Positions 1 to 11,112 of a stretch of 64,000 bases of DNA are shown here, in pieces; the stretch's first letter is position 1; every line of letters starts with the position of its first letter. A program made the position numbers and the translations under genes. Under the pieces are notes generated by a model, which worked only from the letters and a program-made list of their open reading frames with translations, ran no database searches and had not been told where the DNA came from. Source of the DNA: Owenia fusiformis (taxonomy: Eukaryota; Annelida; Polychaeta; Sabellida; Oweniidae); the NCBI GenBank assembly GCA_903813345.2, contig CAIIXF020000004.1, positions 28,091,986-28,155,985 on the forward strand, written 5' to 3'.

Positions 1-2342
1 AAGATTATCTTTTTAACACCACTGCAAAGATTGAACAAAGGACACACTATTTCAATAATAAAATGCCATATTTAATGGGCCACTTCAATGTTTTAGCATA
101 TCAAAAATATTTTGAAACATTAGTGATGTCACTAAGCAAAAACTTTTTGAAGTGAAATTTTATTTTCGATGTCAATCTTTTCTTAATATGCTAGACTTTC
201 ATAAAAAAACAATGTTGATTGTCTAACCAGATTAAAAGGAAGAATAAATTATGTTTTAGATATCATTATACCATTGGTTTCTATGAGAACTAAAATTTGG
301 AAATGCATTTTTCTCAGAACCATTTTCATGCACTGATAAGTTCATTTCTCACTTATTTATGTGGCTAATTAGAAGATATGAGTGACCTCTAAAAGTTGGT
401 TTTAAATAAATTCACAAAGGACAAGGTGCAATTATTGGCAAATATCCCTATGGTCAAAATGAATCATTCGTAGGTGTAACATGAAGAATAAAATGTCGTA
501 TAATACTTTGGAAAATATTAAAGTGCTCGGACACACATAAGCTGAGATAGGGATCATTTTGTTCAGTAAGGTTGTATTGACTTACATGGGGCTGTGCACC
601 ATTGACTTAACATGAGGATTTCAGCAGATCCCAATAGAGGCCATTGGTTTCCATTGATTATCACAGAAATACCAAAAATACACTATGACCTGAATCGATT
701 GCAAACTTAATAATTTCACAATAGGACACAAATGGTTTATCTCATCAAATGTGCAAATATGAAGTTTGCAATCGATTCAGGTCATACTTAAAATTAAAAG
801 ATTGTACATTTTTTCATCATTTTTTCCCCTACAAAATGGCTATAGAAAAATGCTCCAAAAACAACTTTAACACTTATCAAATATCATACAAGTTTGTAAA
901 ACCAAAGATTATACTATTATATTTCATTATGTAGTAACATATTTGGATAAGATGCAGGGATGCGTAGGATGTAAATGGATTTTGACAGACACAAAAATAC
1001 TTCCTGGTTTGGAATCGATGCCTCTACACTTCATGATTGAATTATGACCCTAATAAGTGGCCTATACATCAATACAGTGCTGAATATAGGTCAACAAGAT
1101 ACTAGTGTGCATATAAATTTAATAATTGAAGCAGAAAACTCATTTTGAAAAATCACATGAATTATTTTTTTCCCATGGGGAGATCCCAATGGAGGGTGTA
1201 TAAGGTCCTTTTGGAACAAAAAGTCTATCAAAAACCACTTTTTGAAATTTAAAAAAAAAGTTTCACACATCACACTTTGATAACATTGGGTAAGACTACA
1301 ATATAAGCCAAAGTGTTTTAAACTTTATATGGGGCCTTTAAGTTTTTTCTCAGTTTTATAATTGTTTTAAAAATCAATTTACCATGCTTGATACTTTAGA
1401 GCAAATGTGTCCCAGGCATTAAACAGTGTATTCAATATTTGCATTTTTGTTGAAAGGCTATTCCATTCCATGCAAAACAAGATTTATATTTCTCATACAT
1501 TCAAACCATACATATATTATTCATAAAACTATATCTCAATTAATATTAGTATTTGGTGGCCTCAGGAAGGGCCTTGTTTGCATTGATGAATCTCAACAGG
1601 GAAGTCCCAAGTGGTTCAGGCGTCTTTTCAGGTCACAAATCGGCTCCTTCTGTATCGTGATGTACTGATTAAAATACATCTCAATACCAAGAAGATTTCT
1701 GTATGCGATGAATATCCATTGCAGCAGGCCTATTTATTGTTTATACCCACTCATGTGTAAATATCAGCCATTTGTCTTTGATGATCAGTTGTGACTGGCC
1801 CTCCTGTTCCTTTTTTAATTTACCTCAAAATAATCTGACACTGAGCTAAAACAACATGCAGAGAAAGTAAATTGGGGTGCCATTAATGTACTTCGTACAT
1901 TGCCCAGGAGTGGCATGACTGCAGAAGTATAGTGTTACCTCATGAGAACATTAGCAACACTTTTCTTGATCCACATATTTCCACCACATATTTCCAAAAA
2001 ACAATATAAGTTAATCCTGTCTGACTATTTCACCTGTTATCTTTCTTTAAGATAGGAACGACCTCATCAATCAGTTTTTTAATTGGGTGTTGTTGTGTAT
2101 GTACTTCTATAGATCAGCTACTATTATCAAAACTATACACAGAAATTCAACATGGGTTCTATGTCTTTGATTACAAATACTGGACAGTTTATTAATACCC
2201 TCTATTGGCAACATATAATATAACAAGATTTACACTGGACGAAATAGTATGAAAGATGAGAATTATCATTGTACACTAATCTTTCTCATAGTTCATGCAT
2301 TTTAAATGAGAGTTCTTATAGTTCAACTAAACAATTTTCAAT
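1..2342. other. AT-rich non-coding stretch
   Basis: I find no coding frame with recognisable motifs or paired splice sites here; the short open frames are what AT-rich sequence gives by chance. The only structured item is the perfect inverted repeat at 684-786, listed separately. Confidence 0.6.
684..786. repeat. Perfect 25-bp inverted repeat (foldback)
   Basis: Bases 684-708 are the exact reverse complement of 762-786, with a 53-base spacer. The arm begins TATGACCTGAATCGATTGCA. Perfect arms in an otherwise decayed region suggest a young palindrome or a small foldback/MITE remnant. I cannot find a clear target-site duplication. Confidence 0.85.
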
Positions 2343-2609
2343 TTACCTTTCTATAGGTTTGCTTACTCTAAGTGATCTCCTTGGAGATTGTTTATCCTTT
2401 ATAGGGCGTGAAATGTCTTGCATTATCATGTCACTTTTTGGTATTGTTGAAGAATTGTTACTATCAATCTCAACATTTGACTTTGTTCTGATGTTAGTTG
2501 AGTCAGTGCTTACATCGTTTGAACTAGGTGCACTTTTAGGTAAGGTTACAGTATCTCTAGCTTGTGAGTGATTGAGCATTATCATTGAGATTCTGTTCAT
2601 ATAAATCAT
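2343..2609 (-). pseudogene. Ty3/gypsy polyprotein C-terminal tail (probable)
   Basis: An open frame of about 88 residues, rich in Ser/Asn/Asp, ends in RRSLRVSKPIER. A basic RRS-R-x-KPPER-like ending is typical of the C-terminus of Ty3/gypsy integrases. It lies immediately downstream, on the same strand, of RNase H and RT remnants, as expected for the end of pol. The integrase core itself is missing, so an internal deletion is likely. The assignment rests on the ending and on position. Confidence 0.45.
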
Positions 2610-2623
2610 TATCCTCTTTGGAT

Positions 2624-2797
2624 TCTCTTTACCGCTAATGTTGGCAGTTTACTTCTGTCTCCAAATATCGTGGTAAGAGGTTTTTTGTCGGTAAAGAGTA
2701 TGAATTCACGAGCATAAAGATATGAGTGAAACTTTCTAACTCAATATACAATTGCTAATGCTTCACGCTCTATTTGAGAATAGTTTCGCTCTGCTGA
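2624..2797 (-). pseudogene. Ty3/gypsy RNase H fragment
   Basis: The minus strand reads SAERNYSQIEREALAIVY, a stop, then VRKFHSYLYAREFILFTDKK and PLTTIFGDRSKLPTLAVKR. This is the Ty3/gypsy RNase H block: the A-E-x-NYS-x-IE-x-EALAIV motif, the KFH-x-YL-x-GR segment (here A-R) and the TDHKPL motif (here TDKKPL). A TGA replaces the residue after IVY, so the copy is dead. It sits between the RT fragment (3153-3362) and the polyprotein tail, in the correct pol order. Confidence 0.85.
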
Positions 2798-2849
2798 TCA
2801 AATCGCTGCTATATTCAGTGATTCACATAGTGAAGCCTAATATTTGAAG

Positions 2850-2937
2850 CCTCAGAAAATGAAATTTCAAAAAGATGATGGGCCTGACAACTCTGTGGCT
2901 GTGGGACAGGCCAGGGAAACTGCTGGGGTACACCAAG
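2850..2937 (+). CDS. Possible isolated plus-strand exon
   Basis: This 88-base block is richer in GC than its surroundings, is open in one frame (starting PQKMKFQKDDGP), follows an AAG acceptor-like boundary and ends CAAG|GTAATA, a good donor. It lies inside the gypsy debris on the opposite strand. No family is recognised, and chance is a real alternative. Confidence 0.2.
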
Positions 2938-3152
2938 GTAATATTTAGTAGGGTTCTTATGTTTTTTTTGCAATATGAATGTTTAGGATTCTTTATCATC
3001 AGTGTCTCTCATTGTAATGAGTTCATACATTAACATATGAGTAAATAAAAATTTGGTGGTGTTTTCTCTGTTGGCTTAGTTTTTATGTCACTTTCAAATT
3101 GGCAGGCATGAAAATCCTAATCTTTAATAAATTAATTAACGCTAAGTAGCTT

Positions 3153-3362
3153 TTAAAAATAATTAAATAGTGCACAAATGAGTTTCAGTCCGTATTTCTC
3201 TAATCTCTGAAAAATGCGTTCAATGTTTTCAAGGTGTTCATGATCATTAGCGCCTGTTATCAGAACATCATTGAGATACACATGTACGTTGTCTAACCCG
3301 TGAATGTGAAGGTGAATGTGTGGATGTTTCTCTGGAGATAGTGCTTGGTCTGTCACTGTCAC
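3153..3362 (-). pseudogene. Ty3/gypsy reverse transcriptase fragment
   Basis: The minus strand reads VHVYLNDVLITG followed by NDHEHLENIERIFQRLEKYG. This is the RT catalytic region of Ty3/gypsy elements, where YLDD-I/V-L-V/I-x-S/G is followed by E-H-x-x-L-x-x-VF-x-RL. The normal Y-x-DD pair is Y-L-N-D, so one catalytic aspartate is lost. The frame stops soon after GLKL, where the family continues toward a conserved cysteine. It belongs to the same decayed element as the RNase H fragment. Confidence 0.85.
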
Positions 3363-3511
3363 AGTTATCCGTTTGATTACTAGTTTTAGCCTCGGTCACC
3401 TTATTTTCCCTGGATAATCCGCTCATGGGAAGTTGTCGCCAACTTGATACCCTGCTTTTTTTGAAGCCAGGATTGCCATTGATCAGCCTTGACGTTTTTC
3501 AAATGTCATAC

Positions 3512-3668
3512 CTTGGATCTAGTATATAGTATATGTTCATAAACATGACTTTCCATTTCTGCCTCAGAGTATTCCTGCACCAGCTCTTCACCCCTCTGCT
3601 TTTTTGTATTTTCTTTAATCTGCTGCATAGTCCTTCTCCTCACATACTGGTTATGAGGATCTTTATAG
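3512..3668 (-). CDS. Exon-like block, copy 1 of a duplicated coding segment (KIX-like?)
   Basis: A TTTTTACAG acceptor precedes 157 bases that are open throughout, ending AAG|GTATGA, a good donor. The peptide starts YKDPHNQYVRRRTMQQIKEN and contains EYSEAEMESHVYEHILYTRSK. A close copy lies at 54874-55022. The -R-x-x-x-x-x-QI-E ... MESHV- pattern recalls the KIX-like domain of Mediator subunit 15, but this is a resemblance by eye, not an assignment. The reading phase does not join directly to the nearby exon at 4051-4252. Confidence 0.4.
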
Positions 3669-4050
3669 CTGTAAAAATTAAAGATAAAAGTTTAAATACA
3701 TTACAAGAACAAATGCATCGAGCAGAAATATAGAAGATATCCTTTGATTTATGAGATAAAGTTAAAAACAATACAATACATGGTGCTCTAAATAAAATAC
3801 ATTAAATATAATTTCAAACAGCACCACAAAATAATAAAGAAACATAAAAAGATAAATACTCACAATATGTTCTTGATTTATCAGTTTATAGCTTAGCTAC
3901 ACACCACAGTTTGACCTAATAGGTGTTTTTATTTCAATATTTCAATGGTCAATTTTTCTATTATATTTAAGATTGCGGGACAAGTTAATTTTTTGAGATG
4001 GTTTTACTGCCAGCAATGTATTGACAGTAATATAAGAAATTATATCTTAC

Positions 4051-4252
4051 CATTCACTTGAGCGTTTCCAATTGGAGTCAGTGGAGTAATTGGAGTTGGA
4101 GTTCTCTGAGCGTCTGGTATAGATCTTGATTCAGAATCCATTTCTGGTGAAGTATATCTCTCCGTGAGAATTTCCGAGCATGATGGTGCATTGTCTTCTA
4201 TCCCGATTTCAGTAAGCACTCTTGATACGGTCATGTTGCGTGATCTCCTCTG
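4051..4252 (-). CDS. Exon of an unrecognised gene
   Basis: TTTTGTACAG acceptor, 202 open bases, then AATG|GTAAGA, a strong donor. The peptide begins QRRSRNMTVSRVLTEIGIED and has a Ser/Thr/Pro-rich end with TPTPITPLTPIG. It looks like a low-complexity linker exon of a nuclear or signalling protein. I recognise no domain. The splice sites and the skewed composition make it one of the better exon candidates in the window. Confidence 0.45.
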
Positions 4253-4744
4253 CTGTACAAAATATATTTTCACTGCTTCTAATGAGACTAATCTATAATT
4301 CTATCTAGACTCCTCCTAAACTATACAATCTTATACTGTAAAATATTCTTATTGAAAACAAAGTCAAGCGATATGTGTAGAGTGTCTTTGATTCCTGTGA
4401 ATGCTGTTTCGGTCTCACTTAGATTCTCTTCTTTTCCTTAAAAATGTCCATTACATCCTGAACCTTCCGTCGTTTTTCGTCTGTTGTCAGTCTGTGTACG
4501 CTTGGTCATTTGAAGTCCTTGGTCATCTTGTCCTCCTTGACTTCAAGACTGGATTTTATCTATCCCACATCATTTGAGACTGCATACTCTTATCTTTTAT
4601 GAGTACAAGTATCTACAACTATTTATGATGTTATGAGTATTGGCTATCAATTTTTTCAATCTTTTTTCAACATGTTTTGTAATGACTTCAGTATGAATGT
4701 AATGTCCTTTGGTGTTCTGGTCCAGGATGGTGATATTTGTTCTC

Positions 4745-4892
4745 GATTTTAGGGGGGGGGTGTTAGACATTGTTTCTAATTCACGTTAGATCATGGTTTT
4801 GGGATATATAGGGTCTACTTTTCTTATGACAGATTTACACTTACAGTTTGCTTTTCTTGTTGGGTTTCTTATAAATTTTCTAGTCACCTTTC
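4745..4892 (+). repeat. Dispersed repeat, inverted partner at 34594-34748
   Basis: About 150 bases here match the reverse complement of 34594-34748. The shared part includes TTAGATCATG, GGGATATATAGGGTCTA and a CTT-CTTG-TGGGTTTC stretch. No terminal structure is visible, so it is reported only as a dispersed repeat. Confidence 0.6.
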
Positions 4893-5070
4893 GGCCTTCT
4901 GGAAGATTATATTTTATCATCGTAAAAATTTTACCTTCTAAATTCTAAACCTAGTCTGGGCCTTGATGCAAAAAAGTTAATGCTGGCCTATTGCTGTGCA
5001 TGGATATTCATGAGCGTTTAAGTAATAACTGATTGTGAGAATTTGCTACCAATGAAAGCATCCCACGGTA

Positions 5071-5136
5071 GTTAAACCCAATCACGGCAACAGGAACATT
5101 CAGATTAATAAATGAAAGCCGTGGTATTGGGTTTAA
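5071..5136. repeat. Hairpin-forming inverted repeat
   Basis: GTTAAACCCAATCACGGC (5071-5088) pairs with the reverse complement of 5118-5136, with one two-base indel in an 18-bp arm. The loop is about 29 bases. It could be a small foldback element end. It lies just downstream of the helicase remnant on the minus strand. Confidence 0.7.
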
Positions 5137-5190
5137 CTTGTTGAACTATCATCTTATCAAATCAAAATCATACAAAATTCTGTAAATTAC

Positions 5191-5702
5191 CATTCTTCTA
5201 CCTTGTGGCATTCGTCGATGATTATTGCCCCAATGCTATTTTGAAAAGCTACATTCTGTAACAAATCCAGCCCTTTTTGGGAAGCAAACAATGCCTCGGG
5301 ATGCACCTCCACTATGGAAAACTTTCCCTTGATTACATCATTAAGTTCATGTGTATTGACTAGCACATGGTTCTCATTGTAGCTCATTAGATCTGTCACC
5401 TGATCTAATCTGCAACAGGATACACCCTTTTCCTTTAAATTGTTCATTTGGTCCATTTGAATAACGTTTAGAGGACTTATCAAGAGGACACTTTTTCAAA
5501 TTATTTTTGGTAGTAAATGAAATATTGCGCTTTTTCCATACCCAGTCAGTAAGTTCACAATACAGTCCTTTCCTTTGCACACTGTAATGATGGCCTGTTC
5601 TTGCAGTGGTTTTAACGTGAAATTATCACCATAGGATTCACAGGCTTGTCTTATTTTCTCATTTAATTCGTCTTTGTTGGAAGTATTCATTGGCGCAGCC
5701 AT
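5191..5702 (-). pseudogene. RecQ-like DNA helicase N-terminal exon (frameshifted)
   Basis: Starting from ATG (5702) the frame has LKPLQEQAI (Q-motif-like region), NLLTGYGKSAIFHLLP (motif I, the GYGKS form common in RecQ-like proteins), then after a one-base shift near 5490 LLISPLNVIQMDQMNNLKEK (motif Ia) and IIIDECHKVEEW (motif II, DECH). The block ends at a GAATG|GTAATT donor. Motif order and spacing fit superfamily-2 RecQ-like helicases, which are multicopy in many invertebrate genomes. The one-base indel makes an in-frame stop, so this copy is a pseudogene or carries a sequencing error. Confidence 0.85.
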
Positions 5703-6038
5703 CTTGAAAACGTTTAGTTATGTTGAAGCCAGTGATCATCGACCTAGACAATTTGTTGCTCCGCAGAAATTTCTTGGCTTTTTGCCTCAAACACATCAAA
5801 TACAACATTAATTAACAAATATCATAGTACAATCATCTGTAAACGCTATTCTTATCCATGTTTCACAGAATTGACGTTGTTCATTTCGTAATAAAAAAAA
5901 TACTAATTTATGAAGCTTTCTCAGATCGTGCCCTGGGAATTTTAGAACTATTTTAACAACGGCAGAGAGGAAGTGAAGGTTCGCAACGAACGAAAATTCA
6001 TTCATTCAACGAACGAAAAGTCCATGCTAATGACTTAC

Positions 6039-6163
6039 CACAAATAAGTTTCCAGGTCCTTGAAGCTGAGAGAGTCTTTAACATCTGTCTGACTCTTTCA
6101 CTATCTCCTCGATCTGGACTTCAGATAAGAAACCTGACTTAATAAAATGTAATAAGTCTCCTT
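6039..6163 (-). CDS. Possible exon upstream of the helicase remnant
   Basis: TTCTTATAG acceptor, 125 bases, then a TTGTG|GTAAGTC donor. One frame reads GDLLHFIKSGFLSEVQIEEI and continues to ESDR before a stop; another frame is open for the second half. This looks like a coding block with one indel. No domain is recognised. Transcript support would be needed to link it with the helicase exon 340 bp downstream. Confidence 0.3.
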
Positions 6164-9100
6164 CTATAAGAAAAACAGTAATTTATAAATAACAACTAGA
6201 AAACTGCAACCTCAACAAAATAAATTTCTTGTTCAGTATCAATATAGGTTTTCTAAATGATTCTCATATTCATTTTCACAATAGACCTTAGACATTAGAT
6301 GCTTTTTTATTTTAATTTTATTAAGGTCTATTATTAGGTCTCAAACTATTGCATATTCCCACATTCAGCAGCGAACAATGGTCAATGAATTTTTTCCTGT
6401 GTTTATATCTGTAATCATTTGCCATAAAGTATGAATTTGAGAACTTATAATACTTCATGTTAAAGAAATATACTTCTTGACTTGTTTTGAGAAATATGCT
6501 GTGACGCCACTGGTGTTGCCTCTTTCCCTCCCATTGATACTCGCTGGTGTTGCCTCCTTCCCTCACATGGTAGGTTCAGCCTCGATACTCATTGGTGTAG
6601 CCTTCCAACAACATTGGTCAGGACCATAATGTTCTTTAATCCATTTAGGGACCACAGGAGGAACATTGGTTTAATCTGAATTTAGGAAGTTTTTTCTACA
6701 AATATATTGAATCATATCAATCATGTTCCTTATACATAATTGCTACATATTAATGATTTTACTTTTTACTTACCTCTGGGTTCAGCTACATGTCTCATTT
6801 TATTTATTTATTTGAGATTTTGTCTTGATTTTGCTCATATCTTGTTTAAAGAGTTATGTTATTATCTACCTACTTGCTTGTTTTAAACATATGACTTTTA
6901 CATTGAGGTTTGATATTAAGTGCAGCAAAAATTCTTCCAACTTGCTTGGAATCAATTGCAGATTGTTTAAGTGCTACCTGTAATGCAGCATAGGTCTGCT
7001 AGTCTTGGCTCATTAATTTTACCTTTGAAATAGCTATTGTCTACTTTATCATATGTTTTGGACAACTTTGATTGGAAATTGCAGCATGAACAAGCAAACT
7101 GTAGTTTTGATCCATAGCTTTTGCATGGTCTTAGAGCAGGTGGGCAGAAATAAATCTCATTTGTTGAATTTTCAAGCAGAAATTGGCTCCCCTTCTCTCA
7201 TTTTGTCAGATTACTATCATTATGGGGTGTTTGTTTTTCGTCTGCATTAAATTATGCAAACATCTAATGAAACAAAATAATATTAACATATACTCACAAA
7301 TCCAACAAAATATCAATTGCGCTATATCAACTGCGTATTTATCCAACATCCAAAATGGCACAAATGATGCATGATGGGAAAGGATGATACAAAAATACAC
7401 CTATGAGCACACAAAGCTATTTAAACATATGATTTATATGCTTTTTAATGTTTATAAAACTTCCATGAAAACTCTAAATATATTATAATTTTTCTATTTC
7501 TGTAAACAAATTACACTTGAGTATGTAAAAGTAAACTAAATAGGCAAATATGCAGTGGACACCTAGGTGTAGATGCAGGACACACCTAGGTGTACAAACT
7601 AAAATATCCAATTAAATCTACAAAACACCAACTTATTTTTTATTTGAGTTATGAATATTTGTGTGACCTCACTAACCTATCACAAGTTCAAAAGAATTGT
7701 TAAGTTTTTTTAACACTAAACTCAATATGGATCTAACAACTACTTCTTCAAATAATCAGTCAATAAAATGAAACCAAAATGAATAAGCCATATAAGCTTA
7801 CTAGTCTACCCAAAAGATAATCCAAATAAACATATTTTTGGAGGAAATAACATCATGAACATATTAAGTCTGCAAAAAGATACATGGATATAATGTAATA
7901 ATACTTAAAAACTTAATATATAAAACCCATTACTGTCTATTTTTTCTGTGGTTCATGGCACTAATTTTTTTTAATGACGATGTCCTGTTGATCAGAACAT
8001 TATTTGTTTTTATTTCCTCGACCTCTTTAACTTTTGGACATGTTTTTGAGTCCAAAAACTGTCCAAAATGTTGTTCCAACTCATCAGTCTCTTTTGGGGT
8101 CCAATTCTTCCTAGTACATTTTTAAAAAAACTCTTAAAATGAAATATTCACTTGATATCTAGATTTTCAATGAAATTTTACATTAATGTTTGTAGCATTG
8201 ATGAGCAGTGATTGAGGTTGTAAGAGGACATTTATGATCAACCATATGATGTTTTGATTCTATTGATCCTGAATTAATTGATGCAAACCTGAAATTGAAC
8301 ATCTAAAAAAGAATTCCCCTAAAAACTTTTTTATAATCCAAAATGAGATTTACAAATCTCTGTTTCTCTTTTACAGATCTTGTGTATTGTTCCCCAATCC
8401 CTGCATTTTAGCAGTACAGAGTATGCAGCATAGGGTACATGCTCAGATAACAACAGTGACGACAATCATACAGGGGCTTGACAGACTTTACACTTAATAT
8501 TTTCTCTTAGCAAGCCATTGTGTAGATATTTCTCTCCTTTTTCTCATATTGAAAATTTTTGATCTAGTGAGTTTTGTATTTTTCAGTCTCGATAACAAGT
8601 GAGAGCATAAAGCTCTAAAAACTCATAAAAAATCAAAAACTCATCTAAAATCATACTGACCCATGAGATTTTTCAAACCGTTTGACCACTACTATTCGGA
8701 ATGGAATAAATAACAAAAGTGGGCATGCATAGATGATAAGTGGCTGCTTAGTCACATGTACAGCAGTGGATTATTAAGTAAATATTCCATTTAGCCAATA
8801 CCTGTTCATGTTTAAATGATTTTTGCATTATGTATTGCCCACCGCCTGTAAGGCTAAATACATTAACCCTTAAACAGTTAGGCTATAGAGAATTACACCA
8901 ACGATTAGGGGGCAAGTCATTGAAAATGCAAAGGTATTCCCTCCACATAGAATGAAATATTTGTTTTATTATACCATTGCTAGACATTTTCTACAATTAT
9001 TTTGTATTTTTAAAAGAAAAATAGAATATTTGTTTTGACATGTGGAGTCCTTGTGGAGTCAATGAATATAACTATATAATAAACCCATTAGTTAACATAA

Positions 9101-9437
9101 TATACATTGTATAGTTCATTTTTTATTTTTGTCAAGTGCAGGCAATATGTCTTGAGGAAGCTATGCTATGTATTTTGATCACCATCGGTACTCAATCAGC
9201 CAATCAAATTACATGCTTTTTAGCAATGATAAGATAAATCTTCTTATTTCCAAGCCACATAATGCACAATCAGACAGTGAGAAATATAACAGAAAAATGA
9301 AAAAATATTTTAAAAAATGTAATTAGTTGGTCATTTATAAAAATATGAAACATATTGGACAAAATGTGTATTTCTGGAGAACTGTGTAAAAAGTGGTATT
9401 AATGTTTATGTCACAATATTTTCAATGGTAAAAGTAC
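6164..9437. other. Long non-coding stretch
   Basis: No splice-bounded or motif-bearing frame is seen. A weak minisatellite-like run (GGTGTTGCCTCYTTCCCTC repeated with variation) lies at about 6495-6600. The twin palindromes at 7559-7593 are listed separately. The rest is AT-rich unique-looking sequence. Confidence 0.5.
7559..7593. promoter_or_regulatory. Two identical 12-bp T-box-like palindromes
   Basis: ACACCTAGGTGT occurs at 7559-7570 and again at 7582-7593, 23 bp apart centre to centre. Each is a perfect palindrome made of two AGGTGT half-sites, the core of the classic Brachyury (T-box) palindromic site. The flanks differ, so this is not simply a long tandem duplication. Whether it is bound by anything is unknown. 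Confidence 0.45.
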
Positions 9438-9598
9438 CTCATAAATTCTTGAGTTGGGCCACCAGTGTCTATTGCCACCTCGTGTAAGAACCTCACTATG
9501 AGTTGCCTCTTGTATTCGTCTTTGTCCAGAAGAAGAAACCTCCAGGTGGTATCCTCAACGGTGTGGTACCTTCTTGTTTTGACATCAATTTTTCTGGT
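9438..9598 (-). CDS. HECT-domain E3 ubiquitin ligase, N-lobe start exon
   Basis: The exon follows a TGACAG acceptor and ends ATGAG|GTACTT. It encodes RKIDVKTRRYHTVEDTTWRF then VRFLHEVAIDTGGPTQEFM. The V-x-F-x-GE-x-x-x-D-x-GGP-x-REFF motif is the start of the HECT catalytic domain, which carries ubiquitin as a thioester before transfer to substrate. Here H replaces the usual G in -GE-. Only this 161-bp exon is seen; the cysteine-bearing C-lobe is not found downstream, so this may be an isolated relic of a multicopy HECT family. Confidence 0.7.
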
Positions 9599-9869
9599 CT
9601 GTCATGTTCCATCTCCCCCTCAACCAATGTTGCCAGAATTTCATGAAGAGGAGGGCCTTCAAGAAACACCTCGCTTAAATAGAATCAAAGAATTTTGAGT
9701 TGAACTTGTTTTGGGAAAACTATTTGTCGTTAAGTCAAGGCAAATTTAATATTTAAATTTAATTTTAATATAGTATGTTCTATAAATGACTCGTTGATTC
9801 CCATCTGTTTATAAAGATGTTGTTGATTTTTTCCTAATTGACTTGACAATTACTTGTTCTTGTACAGGC

Positions 9870-10012
9870 ATTGTACATTGGATCGCCACATTACTTCTGC
9901 TTAGTGACCCTCAAAGTCAAGACAAACTGGTTCCATTAATCTTTTGGAAATGGTCCTTGTTATGTTTCCATCGTCCTTCAATGGTGTTTGTGTCGACATT
10001 CTGTGATGTTAT
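9870..10012 (-). pseudogene. Merlin/IS1595-type (ISXO2-like) transposase fragment
   Basis: After an AACATCACAG acceptor-like site the minus strand reads NVDTNTIEGRWKHNKDHFQK, then a stop, and a shifted frame gives EVMWRS. ISXO2-like DDE transposases share the block H-T-NTIE-x-W-x-x-x-K followed by Y-L-x-EFMWR, matched here in both pieces. Eukaryotic members are called Merlin. One frameshift and one stop show decay. It lies 270 bp upstream of the HECT exon on the same strand. Confidence 0.7.
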
Positions 10013-10694
10013 TATAGTAGTTGAAGGATGGTGGCATCTTGGTAAACGATTAATTATTTTATTAATTTATTTTTTAATTTACTTATTTTATTAGGCTCTA
10101 TATTATTATCTTGATATAGATTAGTGTAGAAGATTTTAGTTTCTTTTAAAGGACGGGTGTCATTAAGTCCCCTTTTTAGCCCCCAAAGATATCTGATAAT
10201 AATGCATATCATATTGAAGAAAAATCATTTGTGCTTTATGAAAATACAATTCAGCGAATTTTGACCTTTGATGTTCACACAACAGTCATTTAAAGATCAT
10301 ATACCATTTTGGGTGTTTTTACAAAAAATTATTTATTGTTGTCTAAGTAAATAATGTATAAATATAAACCAATTTAAATATATTAAAATATAATATATGA
10401 AATACTGAAGAAAAGAGACAAATAAAACTATTTTAATGGAAAAGCACATAGGGCAATATTGGCAAAATGCAAATGCTATTTTGGTAGGTTCTGGGCTAGC
10501 AATGGGTACATTTTGACTTTGACTCTAATGGATTACTATTGACTTTTATCAACATCACAGGTCAACACTTAAGCAACTTAAATACAAGGAAAATCAAAGA
10601 TTTCCTCACATTTCTAAAACGAGGAACAAAAGCATAAATTCAAGGAAAAGAAATGATGGCCTGTGCCAAATTATAACATATGAGAAAGTTGTGG

Positions 10695-11055
10695 CACAGT
10701 AAAGGATATGTATAGGATATCATATGATTTTAAATGATTTCACCTTTATTTCCGAGTTGATATCAATATCTCGCCAAGTTAGCATAGCGAATTAGCGCAG
10801 ATATTGATATCAATGAGTTGATTAACACAATATCACGAAAATTCATAGGATGTTCTATTTATCCCATAGTTCACCTATAAAACAACATATCAAAACATCA
10901 TCCATTTATTGATTCATCCCTGTGATGTCATGAAATCACTATGTAACAAAACACATCATATTGGTGGTAGTTTTCAAATCCCTGGCAAAAGGTGATATCT
11001 GTGAAATATTTTCCATATTCCACAGATATCACTTTTTCCACGCATTCGCAAAATA
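10695..11055 (+). repeat. Double-hairpin GATATC repeat, copy 1
   Basis: Two perfect hairpins occur in one 360-bp unit. The 15-bp arms are TTGATATCAATATCT (10757-10771) and its complement (10799-10813). The 12-bp arms are GTGATATCTGTG (10992-11003) and its complement (11021-11032). A diverged inverted copy with the same order of blocks is at 61410-61790. A short GGAACAGAGC tandem run follows at 11091-11112. Probably a non-autonomous mobile element; class unknown. Confidence 0.65.
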
Positions 11056-11112
11056 TGATTAATATGTTTTTTCATGTTACCTAACAGAGCGGAACAGAGC
11101 GGAACAGAGCTC

